From assembly GCA_001464355.1 (NCBI GenBank), contig LNEU01000027.1, positions 1 through 64,000 on the forward strand: a stretch of 64,000 nucleotides of DNA, in the 5' to 3' direction. Origin of the DNA: Burkholderiales bacterium Ga0077544 (GTDB lineage Bacteria > Pseudomonadota > Gammaproteobacteria > Burkholderiales > Burkholderiaceae_D). Made by a program: the position numbers and the translations under genes. The notes under the pieces are model-generated. The model was given only the letters and a program-made list of their open reading frames with translations, was not told where the DNA came from and did no database searches. Shown piece by piece: positions 35,966 through 45,158 of this stretch; position 1 is the stretch's first letter, and each line of letters begins with the position of its first letter.

Positions 35966-37407
35966 AGAATATGCGGCGCGTGGTGCCGTGGGCTATCGTT
36001 GATAGCGTCGGCGTCGGCTTGCTTGGTTTTGTTACGCTGGCCATCATGACACGCGTACTGACACCTACCGATTTCGGCAGCGTCGCATTTGCACAATCCA
36101 TCGTCGTTCTGACACAACTCGTTATCGGTCTGGGTATCAACGAGGCGCTAATACAGCGCCGACCGATAGACATGCTGCACATCGATAGCGCGTTCTGGAT
36201 GTCTATCGTGCTTGGCTTGTCCGGCTTTGTATTTTGTTTGCTGGTCGGCTTGTACTTTATCTATTTCATGCAACAGCCTTTGGTCGGCACTATCCTGATG
36301 ATTGAAGGTAGTGCGTGTCTATTTACCGGTTTGAATCTGTTGCCCTCCGCGATGCTGGATCGCAAGCTGCGTACCAAGGCAATCGCCAGGCGCACGGTCG
36401 CCGGCAAGTTGAGTTACTGCTTTGTCGCCATCGGTCTGGCATTGACCGGTTTTGGTGTCTGGAGCATCGTGATTGCCGGCATCGTGCAGAACCTTTTGTT
36501 GACCCTGATTTTTTGGCGGGGACACAAGCGCAAGCCTTTGCGCCGCTTTTCCTGGAGTCATGCAAAGCAGCTGATCGTGTTCGGCTTCCCTGTCATGCTG
36601 GAAGGCGCGCTGTGGGCTTTCCTGACGCGTGTATTCAGCTTGTTGATCGGAGCACTGCATGGCTTGAGCATGCTGGGTTTTGTCAGTGTGGCATTCAAGG
36701 CCACCGATGCCTTATCAAATATTGTGGGCAGCGTCGCGGGCCGCATCGGCTTGCCTTTGTTCTCGTCCATGCAAAAAGATAAAGAGCGTTTGCAAAGTTC
36801 TTTTCTGCAGGTGACGGAAGTGATGGCCTTCGTTTCTACGCCTATCTTTGTCGGTTTGGCATTGACGACAGGGCAGTGGGTGCCTTTGCTGCTCGGCGAT
36901 AAATGGTCGGAAGCGATTCCTATGATCGTGATTCTGTGTCTGGTGTGGGCGATCAGCTTTACGCGTGTATTTGTCAGTCCATACTTGCGTGCGCTGGGTT
37001 ATCCGCGTGCCTTGCTATTGCCAGCAGTGTGTGCGAGTGCATGCACGATCGCAGCGGTGTTTCTGACTGCGAACCAATCGGCGATCACCATCATCGCTGC
37101 ATGGTCATGTCGCGTGCTGGTGACGTATCCGCTTGGTCTTTATCTATTGCGTAAATATGCGCACATCGGTTTCCGCCGACAGTTGCAACCCTTGCTCACG
37201 CCGTTCTTTTGCGTGTTCGTGATGGCGACCTGTGTGGAAGCGGCGCAGATGGCAATTGCGGATGTCGGCTGGTCTAACCTTGCGGTACTGATGCTGTCTG
37301 TGACTGTCGGTGTTATCAGTTACGCCGCAGTTGTATTGCTGATGTATCGCAAGGCATTGCCGGATATGCTGGCCAACTGGCGCAGTGGTGAATTGAAAAG
37401 CCGCTAA
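35962..37407 (+). CDS. Wzx-type polysaccharide flippase (MOP superfamily)
   Basis: A 481-residue protein with 12-14 predicted membrane helices. It opens RRVVPWAIVDSVGVGLLGFVT and then TRVLTPTDFGSVAFAQS, a run typical of WzxC/RfbX-like exporters (LxPxDFG). It moves the finished undecaprenyl-linked repeat unit to the periplasmic face for polymerisation. It is the last gene of the plus-strand locus and meets the minus-strand PAP2 gene head to head. Confidence 0.92.
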   Translation: MKNMRRVVPWAIVDSVGVGLLGFVTLAIMTRVLTPTDFGSVAFAQSIVVLTQLVIGLGINEALIQRRPIDMLHIDSAFWMSIVLGLSGFVFCLLVGLYFIYFMQQPLVGTILMIEGSACLFTGLNLLPSAMLDRKLRTKAIARRTVAGKLSYCFVAIGLALTGFGVWSIVIAGIVQNLLLTLIFWRGHKRKPLRRFSWSHAKQLIVFGFPVMLEGALWAFLTRVFSLLIGALHGLSMLGFVSVAFKATDALSNIVGSVAGRIGLPLFSSMQKDKERLQSSFLQVTEVMAFVSTPIFVGLALTTGQWVPLLLGDKWSEAIPMIVILCLVWAISFTRVFVSPYLRALGYPRALLLPAVCASACTIAAVFLTANQSAITIIAAWSCRVLVTYPLGLYLLRKYAHIGFRRQLQPLLTPFFCVFVMATCVEAAQMAIADVGWSNLAVLMLSVTVGVISYAAVVLLMYRKALPDMLANWRSGELKSR

Positions 37408-37430
37408 GCCGGATGTTCTCAGCTTAGCGG
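37401..37430. terminator. Hairpin spanning two convergent stop codons
   Basis: CCGCTAAGC (37401-37409) pairs perfectly with GCTTAGCGG (37422-37430). Each arm contains the TAA stop of one of the converging genes. There is no T tract, so termination strength is uncertain. Confidence 0.55.
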
Positions 37431-38047
37431 TATTCCGTCGTTACGGATTCAAGATTCGTCGATTTTGCCGGCCGCTCTTTACCGGATAGGTAATAGGCAA
37501 CACTCTCCATCCATGATTCTGTCGGTGCCGGCTTCATGCTGAAAACCGGCAGCAAGGCAAGGACACCAATCAGCAATAGCCTGCGATCGAACTGGATGAT
37601 TCGATTGCGGATCAAATGGGCAAATCCCAGGCCGACGATGGCGCCTAATACACAGCCGCTGACAACTTCAGAGACCGAATGCACATGTACCGCCAGGCGT
37701 GAAATGCCGATCGCCATGCCGAAGATGAGTCCACTCAACAAACCGATTTGCTGTATCTGACGCGTCTGTTTTTGCAGCAGAATCGCCATCAATGCCGGTG
37801 CAATGGCAGTAGCGCGCATCGCGTGCCCGCTGATGCCGGTGAAATCGAGTGCTGGTATGCCTGCACCCCAGCCGATATAGGCGATCTTGGTCGCGACGAC
37901 CAGCACTATTCCAGAGCCGAATAAAAATGACCACTGAAAAAATGGCTTCCATGCGCGAGCCCCAGCCAGCCAGACTGCCAGCAAGGCAGCCAGTGGCATT
38001 GTGAAGTTACTGTCAGCTAGTTTGGTGAAGGCAGCCCAAAAAATCAT
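37424..38047 (-). CDS. PAP2-family phosphatase
   Basis: A 207-residue membrane protein with about six helices and a reduced phosphatidic-acid-phosphatase motif set: GISGHAMRATA (the SGH motif) and RLAVHVHSVSEVVSG (the R-X5-H-X3-E/D motif). Relatives dephosphorylate phosphatidate or undecaprenyl pyrophosphate. Beside an exopolysaccharide locus, recycling of the undecaprenyl carrier is an attractive but unproven role. It lies 73 bases downstream of lgt on the same strand. Confidence 0.82.
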   Translation of the reverse strand: MIFWAAFTKLADSNFTMPLAALLAVWLAGARAWKPFFQWSFLFGSGIVLVVATKIAYIGWGAGIPALDFTGISGHAMRATAIAPALMAILLQKQTRQIQQIGLLSGLIFGMAIGISRLAVHVHSVSEVVSGCVLGAIVGLGFAHLIRNRIIQFDRRLLLIGVLALLPVFSMKPAPTESWMESVAYYLSGKERPAKSTNLESVTTEYR

Positions 38048-38120
38048 TGCCGCTGCCCGTCACCGGATATTGAAGTTGAAGTTTCTATGAGTTTGCCGAT
38101 TTGTATCCCTGCCTGCATCC

Positions 38121-38951
38121 TCATGCAGCTTTCTTGGCTGGATTGCTGGATTGATTTCCAGGTTGATTACGATAGGCAAGAAACAGCATGACGATACCCA
38201 GGATAATGAGTGGCACGGACAACATCTGTCCGGCAGAAATTGTGATGCCGGCGAAGTGCACTTCGTAATCCGGTGTACGGAAGTATTCAGTGAAGAAGCG
38301 TGCCGAACCGTACAACAGCGCGAACATGCCACCGACCGCCATGCGCGGACGCGGTTTGCGCGAGAAGATCCACAGCAGGATGAACATGAGCAAGCCATCG
38401 ACTAGCGCCTGATACAGCGGTGATGGATGACGCGGCAGGTTATCGACATTCGGCCAGATCATTGCCCACGGCAGCGTTGCATCGGCAATACGGCCCGGCA
38501 ATTCGGCATTGATGAAATTGCCGAGGCGACCAAACGCATAACCTAGCGGCACCATGGGTGCGATGAAATCCCATACGTCGAGTACATTGCGGCCCTGCTT
38601 GCGCGCCCAGATGCTCATCGCAAGCAGCACGCCGAGGAAGCCGCCGTGGAAGGACATGCCACCTTTCCATACCTTGAAGATTTCCAGCACGTTCGAGAAG
38701 TAGTAAGCCGGATCGTAGAACAACACTTCGCCCAGACGACCGCCGACGATGACACCGATCACGCCGTAGAACAGCATGTCATCGATGTCTTCCTTCTTCC
38801 AGCCGGCGCCGGCAATGTGCGGTTGCTTGATGCGTATGCGTGCCAGCCAGATGAATTGTGCAAAGGCGGCAAGGTACATCAAGCCGTACCAGCGTATCGC
38901 AAGTGGGCCGATTGAGAGTGCAATCGGATCGGGCATAGGGTGTATCCACAT
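38121..38951 (-). CDS. lgt: Prolipoprotein diacylglyceryl transferase
   Basis: A 276-residue inner-membrane enzyme that moves diacylglycerol from phosphatidylglycerol to the lipobox cysteine of prolipoproteins. Signature pieces are the N-terminal MWIHPMPDPIALSIGPL, the catalytic-region GGMSFHGGFLG and the Lgt motif GRLGNFINAELPGR (about residues 141-154). Seven membrane segments are visible. The last ten residues (NQPGNQSSNPAKKAA region) are a polar tail. Only 3 bases separate it from the upstream LysR gene. Confidence 0.97.
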   Translation of the reverse strand: MWIHPMPDPIALSIGPLAIRWYGLMYLAAFAQFIWLARIRIKQPHIAGAGWKKEDIDDMLFYGVIGVIVGGRLGEVLFYDPAYYFSNVLEIFKVWKGGMSFHGGFLGVLLAMSIWARKQGRNVLDVWDFIAPMVPLGYAFGRLGNFINAELPGRIADATLPWAMIWPNVDNLPRHPSPLYQALVDGLLMFILLWIFSRKPRPRMAVGGMFALLYGSARFFTEYFRTPDYEVHFAGITISAGQMLSVPLIILGIVMLFLAYRNQPGNQSSNPAKKAA

Positions 38952-38954
38952 AAT

Positions 38955-39848
38955 CTATTTCTTTCGCAACAATTCAAGAAAAGCATTCAGCACCGGTGAC
39001 GCATTATCGCGTCGCCATGCAAGGCCGGTTTCGACCAGTGGCGTTTTATTCGCCAGCGGTTTGTAGTCGACGCCAGGCCGTTTTAAATTTGATACGGATT
39101 GTGGCACAAGCGCGATACCCATGCCTGCCGACACCAAACCTATGATGGTTTGCATCTGGATTGCTTCCTGCCCGATATGCGGCGTCAGGCCGGCATCGCG
39201 ATAGCAAGCCAGAATCGCATCGTGGAAGGCGGGAGCAATACGTCGCGGGAAAATGATCAGCGGTAAGTCAGCCAGTGCCTGAAGGGCCACGCTCTGCTTG
39301 CCGCGCAGCGCCTTCAATCCCTTAGGTACAGCCAGAATCAAAGGTTCCGACAGCACCGGTAAATAATCCAGTTGCAATTTGGCCTTGTCTGGTATCGGCG
39401 GGATCAACAGGCCTACGTCTATGCGACCTTGCATCAGATCGTCCAGCTGCACGTCGGTCGTCGCTTCGCGCAAATCGATCTCGACCCCGGGATACGATTC
39501 GCGGAATTCGCGCAGGAAAGGTGGTAGCACACTGTAATCGGCAGTCGAGACAAAAGCCAGTGATAAACGCCCGGACGCGCCCGAGGTTGCGCGGCGCATA
39601 AGGTCAGGCAACGCAGCCGTTTGTTGCAGGATGCGTTGCGCTTCCGGCAATAGCGCAACGCCGGCTGGTGTGAGTGCGACGCTGCGACTGGTGCGGCGAA
39701 AGAGTTGCACGCCCAGCATAGACTCCAGAGACTGTATCGTCTGCGACAGCGGTGGTTGCGTCATGTGCAGCCGAATTGCGGCGCGGCCGAAATGCATTTC
39801 CTCGGCGACGGTGACAAAGTAGCGCAACTGTCGAAGTTCTATATTCAT
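38955..39848 (-). CDS. LysR-family transcriptional regulator
   Basis: A 297-residue regulator with the LysR winged helix at residues 1-60 (ELRQLRYFVTVAEEMHFGRAAIRL, then MTQPPLSQTIQSLE). The effector-binding fold (LAFVSTADYSVLPPFLREF) is like the CatR/BenM-type branch. It is divergent from ilvD, so it may regulate ilvD or its own operon, but it is also transcribed into lgt. The inducer is unknown. Confidence 0.92.
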   Translation of the reverse strand: MNIELRQLRYFVTVAEEMHFGRAAIRLHMTQPPLSQTIQSLESMLGVQLFRRTSRSVALTPAGVALLPEAQRILQQTAALPDLMRRATSGASGRLSLAFVSTADYSVLPPFLREFRESYPGVEIDLREATTDVQLDDLMQGRIDVGLLIPPIPDKAKLQLDYLPVLSEPLILAVPKGLKALRGKQSVALQALADLPLIIFPRRIAPAFHDAILACYRDAGLTPHIGQEAIQMQTIIGLVSAGMGIALVPQSVSNLKRPGVDYKPLANKTPLVETGLAWRRDNASPVLNAFLELLRKK

Positions 39849-39987
39849 GGCTTACGAGGGCTAAAGCAGTAGCTTAAATAGTCATACAAGGTAATCGTCG
39901 ATCCTGATAAATAGATCGCTATGAGCAAGCCATAAATTTACCATCAATCAATATTTTATACATATTAATCATGATGGAATCATATAT

Positions 39988-40016
39988 TTGACACATAGCC
40001 TAACGCAAGGCAATCT
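39988..40016 (+). promoter_or_regulatory. Probable sigma-70 promoter of ilvD
   Basis: TTGACA (39988-39993) and CAATCT (40011-40016) are separated by 17 bases, about 107 bases before the ilvD ATG. A short hairpin (TGCCC 40037-40041, GGGCA 40049-40053) would lie in the leader. Confidence 0.5.
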
Positions 40017-40122
40017 AGGCGCTCTTTTCAAGGATTTGCCCTGTTACCGGGCAGGCAATCGTCGCAGCCTCTTTATCTAAGTTGCGACGACCTACCGATT
40101 TGTTTTTTATTCTGGAGTCATC

Positions 40123-41796
40123 ATGGCATTCAATCGCCGCTCGAAAAACATCACGCAAGGCGTGTCCCGCAGTCCTAACCGTTCCATGTATTACGCCATG
40201 GGTTACGAAAAGGCCGATTTCGACAAGCCTATGGTCGGTATCGCCAACGGTCACTCGACGATTACGCCATGTAATTCCGGCTTGCAAAAACTGGCTGATA
40301 TCGCAATCAAGACAGTCAAGGATGCCGGTGGTAATCCGCAAGTGTTCGGTACGCCGACGATTTCCGACGGTATGTCGATGGGTACCGAAGGCATGAAGTA
40401 TTCGCTGATTTCGCGCGAAGTCATTGCCGACTGTATCGAAACCGCCGTCAACGGCCAGTGGATGGATGGCGTGCTCGTCATCGGCGGCTGCGACAAGAAT
40501 ATGCCAGGCGGCATGATCGCCATGTTGCGCACCAACGTGCCAAGTATTTATGTCTACGGTGGCACCATCAAGCCGGGCAACTGGAAAGGCAAGGACCTGA
40601 CCATCGTTTCCGCATTTGAAGCGGTTGGTGAATTCACTGCCGGCCGCATGTCGCAAGAAGACTTCGACGGCATTGAACGCAATGCCTGCCCATCGTCCGG
40701 CTCCTGCGGCGGCATGTACACGGCGAACACCATGTCATCTTCGTTCGAAGCGTTGGGTCTGGCCCTGCCATACTCATCGACCATGGCCAATCCTGACGAT
40801 GAAAAAGTCGGCTCCGCTGCAGAATCCGCACGCGTGCTGATAGAAGCCATCAAGAACGATTTGAAACCGCGCGACATCGTGACCCGCAAGGCAATCGAAA
40901 ACGCAGTAGCCGTCATCATGGCAACCGGCGGTTCGACCAATGCCGTGTTGCACTTCCTGGCGATTGCCCATGCAGCGGAAATCGACTGGACCATCGACGA
41001 CTTTGAACGCATGCGTCAAAAAGTGCCGGTCATCTGCGATCTGAAACCATCCGGTAAATACGTGGCAACCGATCTGCATAAGGCGGGTGGTATTCCGCAA
41101 GTGATGAAAGTGTTGCTGGATGCAGGCTTGTTGCACGGCGATTGCATGACGATCACCGGTCAAACTGTCGCAGAAGCGCTGGCAGACATTCCATCGGTGC
41201 CGCGTGCAGACCAGGATGTGATCCACACCATCGACAAGGCCTTGTACGCGCAAGGTCACCTGGCGATCCTGAAAGGCAATCTGTCGCCTGAAGGTTGCGT
41301 TGCAAAAATCACCGGCCTGAAAAATCCTGTGATCACCGGACCGGCACGCGTATTCGATGACGAATACTCGGCAATGGACGCGATCATGGCGGAAAAAATC
41401 AAGGCTGGCGATGTGCTGGTCTTGCGTTACCTCGGACCAAAAGGTGGTCCAGGCATGCCGGAAATGCTGGCACCAACCTCGGCACTGGTCGGCCAGGGCT
41501 TGGGTGAATCAGTCGGCTTGATTACCGACGGCCGTTTTTCAGGCGGTACCTGGGGTATGGTGGTTGGTCACGTGTCGCCGGAAGCATTCGTGGGCGGCCT
41601 GATCGGTCTGGTTGAAGAAGGCGATTCGGTCACCATCGATGCGCATAAACTCTTGATCCAGTTGAACGTGCCGGAAGAAGAAATCGCCCGTCGTCGCGCC
41701 AACTGGAAGCAACCTGCACCGCGTTATACACGCGGCGTGCTGGCCAAATATGCAGCGCTGGCATCGACTGCAAGCAAAGGTGCAGTTACCGGCTGA
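40123..41796 (+). CDS. ilvD: Dihydroxy-acid dehydratase
   Basis: A 557-residue iron-sulfur enzyme of isoleucine and valine synthesis, converting 2,3-dihydroxy acids to 2-oxo acids. Cluster-ligand regions are [10 protein letters not shown] (about residue 122) and [16 protein letters not shown] (about 190-205). [21 protein letters not shown] is the conserved C-terminal block. The length matches the shorter [2Fe-2S]-type group rather than the 616-residue E. coli enzyme; cluster type is an inference. It is a single gene with its own promoter and terminator. Confidence 0.97.
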   Translation: MAFNRRSKNITQGVSRSPNRSMYYAMGYEKADFDKPMVGIANGHSTITPCNSGLQKLADIAIKTVKDAGGNPQVFGTPTISDGMSMGTEGMKYSLISREVIADCIETAVNGQWMDGVLVIGGCDKNMPGGMIAMLRTNVPSIYVYGGTIKPGNWKGKDLTIVSAFEAVGEFTAGRMSQEDFDGIERNACPSSGSCGGMYTANTMSSSFEALGLALPYSSTMANPDDEKVGSAAESARVLIEAIKNDLKPRDIVTRKAIENAVAVIMATGGSTNAVLHFLAIAHAAEIDWTIDDFERMRQKVPVICDLKPSGKYVATDLHKAGGIPQVMKVLLDAGLLHGDCMTITGQTVAEALADIPSVPRADQDVIHTIDKALYAQGHLAILKGNLSPEGCVAKITGLKNPVITGPARVFDDEYSAMDAIMAEKIKAGDVLVLRYLGPKGGPGMPEMLAPTSALVGQGLGESVGLITDGRFSGGTWGMVVGHVSPEAFVGGLIGLVEEGDSVTIDAHKLLIQLNVPEEEIARRRANWKQPAPRYTRGVLAKYAALASTASKGAVTG

Positions 41797-42313
41797 TGCT
41801 ATTAAGAAGCTGAATATGAATATATAAAAAAGCCGGATTCTTATCCGGCTTTTTTTTGCGTACGTTCTTCACCTACGTCTGTTATCCAAAAATCTGCATG
41901 TATGGGATTGCTTGCCCGTGCCCAGCCATGACGCAGCATTGTCCGGTGCATACGGAGTTTTGCATATGGATGAAACTGATTCGCCCTTCGTGCAGAGCAT
42001 GCCGTGCAGTCTCTCTATTGCACGTTGCTTCCTTCGGCGAGCGCTAATATTTCATGCCTGGCCTAAAAAATAACCCGAAAAATGTTTGTTCGCCTCGCCG
42101 TAGGTGCACTGCGATCCTGCGTCGCTTGCAGAGCAATGATCTGGATCAACCGAGATCACGAAACTCAGCTTGTTTATTTCAATTTTCACAATATAGTTAA
42201 AAAAACAAGTTGATCGATCGTGTCGTTTGACCAAATCAAACTTCAATAACAAAAATTATCTGTTGCTACATTGTTTGTGGCGAGCGGATTTTTAAGCCTA
42301 TGGAGCTCAATTC
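41797..42313. other. 517-base gap between ilvD and the Spy-like gene
   Basis: Apart from the ilvD terminator near its left end I see no supported gene. Two short open frames (41856-42047 plus, 42052-42252 minus) lack ribosome binding sites and family-like sequence. The AT-rich stretch at 42170-42290 probably holds the promoter for the next gene. Confidence 0.5.
41826..41857 (+). terminator. Terminator of ilvD
   Basis: AAAAAAGCCGGAT pairs with ATCCGGCTTTTTT around a TCTT loop and is followed by more T residues. It is a strong intrinsic terminator. Confidence 0.92.
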
Positions 42314-42796
42314 ATGAACAAGCGAACCTGGATAATTTTCGTTTCTAGTCTGCTGTCGACTGCGTCGGTTTGGTCCCAGCCTGCAGGGATGCAGCCCCAT
42401 CCAGGTGGCCCCGGCATGGGACCGGGCATGATGGGTGTCGCTCCGGGACAGATGGGCTGCGATGGCTTGGGGATGATGGGAGGATATGGGTCTGGCCGTT
42501 GGGGATACAACATTCCGGATCTGACAGAGGAGCAGCGTAACAAGATCATCAATATTCAAAGGGACTTTCGTCAAAAGCAGTGGACGCTGATGGAAAAAAT
42601 GCATGAGCAGAATTTTCAATCCGGTAATTTTTATCGCGACGGAAAACTGGATGAGCAGGCAGCCCGCAAAGCATATGAAATGAAAGGTAATCTGCAAAAG
42701 CAAATGTTCGAAAATTATCTAGAGGCGCAAAAACGTACTGACAGTGCGCTGACAGCGCAGCAACTACAGAAACTGCATGAGGCGGGAATCCGTTAG
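42314..42796 (+). CDS. Spy/CpxP/ZraP-like periplasmic protein
   Basis: A 160-residue protein with a signal peptide (MNKRTWIIFVSSLLSTASV, cleaved near WSQ). A Gly/Met/Pro-rich stretch (residues about 25-65, repeated GPGMGPGMMG units) is followed by a helical LTEEQRNKIINIQRDFRQKQW segment and ALTAQQLQKLHEAG. The LTxxQ-type motifs and helical layout match the LTXXQ/heavy-metal-resistance family, which act as periplasmic chaperones or metal-binding stress proteins. The Met/His-rich linker could bind copper or zinc, by inference. Confidence 0.75.
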   Translation: MNKRTWIIFVSSLLSTASVWSQPAGMQPHPGGPGMGPGMMGVAPGQMGCDGLGMMGGYGSGRWGYNIPDLTEEQRNKIINIQRDFRQKQWTLMEKMHEQNFQSGNFYRDGKLDEQAARKAYEMKGNLQKQMFENYLEAQKRTDSALTAQQLQKLHEAGIR

Positions 42797-42925
42797 TTGA
42801 TGCGTGACAGAAGTCTTCTCGATCGCTCACTCGAATAGAGATAAATGAGTGATGGCTGCGGAACTGCAAAGCGCCAGATCAAGCGTTGGACACGGTTTTT
42901 AATTTAATCACTTGTAGGTCCGATC

Positions 42926-43222
42926 ATGAACCGCACAGAGAATGCAATTATAGAGTTGGCAACTGCCTTTTGTAATTTGAAGGTTCACAATCGGCAGTTG
43001 TATATCAACGCGCTTCGCTCGCTTGTTGATCTGGCTGTTTCGGAGGAAAAGGTGAAAAGGATTTCCTTGATCGAGACAGATATTCAGTATGTGGGGCAAG
43101 TGTTGAACAAGGCACGTCGCTCGACTCAACTCGTGCACAACGATAGAAGAGGTGATTATGTATGCAGAAGAAAAGAGGATCGACGTAGCGCGAACAAGCA
43201 AAGCGACGTGACAGATCGCTGA
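42926..43222 (+). CDS. Hypothetical small protein
   Basis: A 98-residue open frame starting at ATG 42926, with no clear ribosome binding site. The first 65 residues look like a genuine helical protein (NAIIELATAFCNLKVHNRQ, VDLAVSEEKVKRISLIET). The C-terminus is a basic, low-complexity tail that may reflect drift. No family recognised. Confidence 0.45.
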   Translation: MNRTENAIIELATAFCNLKVHNRQLYINALRSLVDLAVSEEKVKRISLIETDIQYVGQVLNKARRSTQLVHNDRRGDYVCRRKEDRRSANKQSDVTDR

Positions 43223-43286
43223 AACAATTGTGCCGGCCACCCGATTTCGTATGTGATCTAAAATCACATCGCTGTATCAGTGGTGA

Positions 43287-43940
43287 TCATGGTTCTTTAG
43301 TTATCCAGGTGTTTTCATACAAGACTTCGCCGACTGCTTTTCTATTGTCCCATGCCTCGATTTCCAGCATGGGTGCGGGATAAAAATCTTGTACGTGACC
43401 TAAGCACAGGACCGCAATGGGTTGGCTGTCGCTGGGCATGCCGCATAGTTCGCGCAGTATTTTCGGATCGAACAGAGATACCCATCCAAGACCTATACCT
43501 TCCGCTCTGGCTGCCAGCCACATATTCTGTATTGCGCAACTCGCCGAGGCCAGATCCATTTCGGGTATGGTACGGCGTCCAAAAATGTATTTTTCCCGAT
43601 TTTCGATCAAGCCGACAACCAGCACTTCCGCGCACGTCAGTATGCCTTCTACTTTCAGTCGCATAAATTCGCTGGAACGTTCACCCAGCGCATCTGCTGT
43701 GGCAATGCGCTCCTGCTCCACATGTTGCTGAATCGCGGTACGCAATGACATATCGGTGATACGTATGAAGCGCCAAGGCTGCATCAGGCCGACACTCGGT
43801 GCCATATGCGCAGCCTGTACGAAGCGTTGCAATTGACCTTCTTCCAGCGGAGCCGACACAAAATGCCGCATATCGCGACGTTCGCAAATCGCTTTATAGA
43901 CTGCCGCAATTTCTTCAGTCGAAAACTTGTTTCTATTCAT
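43287..43940 (-). CDS. bluB: 5,6-dimethylbenzimidazole synthase
   Basis: A 217-residue flavin-dependent enzyme of the nitroreductase fold. It fragments reduced FMN to make 5,6-dimethylbenzimidazole, the lower ligand of vitamin B12. Features are YKAICERRDMRHFVSAPL at the start, AAHMAPSVGLMQPWRFI in the FMN region, and AIQNMWLAARAEGIGLGWVSLFDP. These set BluB apart from general nitroreductases. No other cobalamin gene is nearby and the 85-base upstream gap is too short for a cobalamin riboswitch, so it stands alone. Confidence 0.88.
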   Translation of the reverse strand: MNRNKFSTEEIAAVYKAICERRDMRHFVSAPLEEGQLQRFVQAAHMAPSVGLMQPWRFIRITDMSLRTAIQQHVEQERIATADALGERSSEFMRLKVEGILTCAEVLVVGLIENREKYIFGRRTIPEMDLASASCAIQNMWLAARAEGIGLGWVSLFDPKILRELCGMPSDSQPIAVLCLGHVQDFYPAPMLEIEAWDNRKAVGEVLYENTWITKEP

Positions 43941-44025
43941 GTTCTATTTTTCTATTTGTATCGTTTGCCTGGTTTGACTCACCGCAAGAGAAGCGCGCGG
44001 GCCGCAGTCTTGGCGCAGTTGACTA

Positions 44026-44391
44026 TCAATCTTCCGAAGTTTCACAGAAACGTAGACGATTACCAAACGGATCCATGATTTGCAACAGACGTCCCCAGTC
44101 GACGGTTTCGATGCTTGGTTTGGCGTACCTGTAATCTTTCGCGTGAAGTTCCTTATGCAGCGCAACTATATCTTCTACAGGAATGAATATGCCGGAACCA
44201 GGCGTCGCGTCACCATGATGCTCGCTCAAATGCAGAGTCAGTCCCGAGCGTGTGACTTGCGCATACAAGGGGAAATCTTCGCCGAAGCGATGCTCCCAGT
44301 CCAGCGTGAATCCGAGAAAATCCAGATAAAACTCTTTCGCTTTGTCTACGGAAAAAATTCGAATGATAGGGATGGCGGCGGATAATTTCAT
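44026..44391 (-). CDS. Glyoxalase/bleomycin-resistance-fold protein
   Basis: A 121-residue VOC-superfamily protein with AIPIIRIFSVDKAKEFYLDFLGF at the start and MDPFGNRLRFCE at the end, the two ends of the paired beta-alpha-beta modules. Small stand-alone proteins of this kind include antibiotic-binding and glyoxalase-like members. The substrate is unknown. It is encoded upstream of bluB on the same strand, 85 bases away. Confidence 0.85.
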   Translation of the reverse strand: MKLSAAIPIIRIFSVDKAKEFYLDFLGFTLDWEHRFGEDFPLYAQVTRSGLTLHLSEHHGDATPGSGIFIPVEDIVALHKELHAKDYRYAKPSIETVDWGRLLQIMDPFGNRLRFCETSED

Positions 44392-44457
44392 TGGTTTTAA
44401 TCAAGTTGGTGTAGTGCTGTGATGTCTGTATAGTGGCTTACCGAACCAAGGGAACCC

Positions 44458-44766
44458 ATGAAAACCATCATCGCCACATTAGTGCTCGTACTTGCCTCTG
44501 CTACGGCTCAAGCTAATACAAAAATCGACCAGCAATCTTACTGTTTTAGTTATGCATCCATGGTCAAATCAATTGCAGCATGGCGTGATCAGGGGATGTC
44601 ACCTGAAAAAACGCTGGAGCTGATGCGCGGTGTTAAAGGGATTTCTCCGCAGGAAAAGAAGGATGCGATCAATGCCGTTTATTTTGACAAGTCTTTGGCA
44701 AATGCAAGAGGCACGGCGCTTGAGGATCAAACACGTTCGCATTGCCTCGCTAATAAATCCAAATAA
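44458..44766 (+). CDS. Small secreted protein of unknown function
   Basis: A 102-residue protein with a clear signal peptide (MKTIIATLVLVLASATAQA). The mature part is helical with two cysteines (SYCFSY near residue 29 and HCLANKSK at the end) that could form a disulfide. No family recognised. It is divergent from the glyoxalase-fold gene. Confidence 0.7.
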   Translation: MKTIIATLVLVLASATAQANTKIDQQSYCFSYASMVKSIAAWRDQGMSPEKTLELMRGVKGISPQEKKDAINAVYFDKSLANARGTALEDQTRSHCLANKSK

Positions 44767-44786
44767 TAATTTTTGATGTAAAAGCG

Positions 44787-45002
44787 CTATTTGAATGTTT
44801 TTTTCACACGTTCCTTGCGCGCTTTTTCCAGTTGTTCATGCGCCTGTCGCTTGTCGCGACCCAGCATGTGCTCGAAAAATTCAAACCAGAGGAAGGCAAC
44901 GGCAAACAAGCCCGCTATCCACCACCACGATAGATTTTCGAGTGGGCCGACTTCAAAATATTTTAAAGCCGATAGCAATACGATAACGATGATGAGCGGC
45001 AT
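44787..45002 (-). CDS. Small Trp-rich membrane protein
   Basis: A 71-residue protein. Two short hydrophobic segments surround LENLSWWWIAGLFAVAFLWFE, and a highly charged helix (RDKRQAHEQLEKARKERVKK) ends it. This matches the small Trp-rich protein family (TIGR04438) common in betaproteobacteria, whose function is unknown. It is divergent from the cytochrome gene. Confidence 0.85.
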   Translation of the reverse strand: MPLIIVIVLLSALKYFEVGPLENLSWWWIAGLFAVAFLWFEFFEHMLGRDKRQAHEQLEKARKERVKKTFK

Positions 45003-45158
45003 GACTTCTCCTTTTTCGGGCCAGCATATTGTGAAAATGTGTAACGGTCAATTGCTGTCGTCAACGGTGCTGTAGGATTCGCGTTGTATGATTGCAGGGC
45101 AGCTTTCGTGTGCAGCAAAAGCGGTAGAATGGCGCCGATCAATATAGTGGAGAAAAGC

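Noticed and set aside
41856-42252. Two short open frames after ilvD
   Set aside because: Neither has a ribosome binding site or recognisable domain, and one starts right at the terminator.
43941-44025. Cobalamin riboswitch before bluB
   Set aside because: The gap is only 85 bases, too short for the element, and no B12-box sequence is visible.
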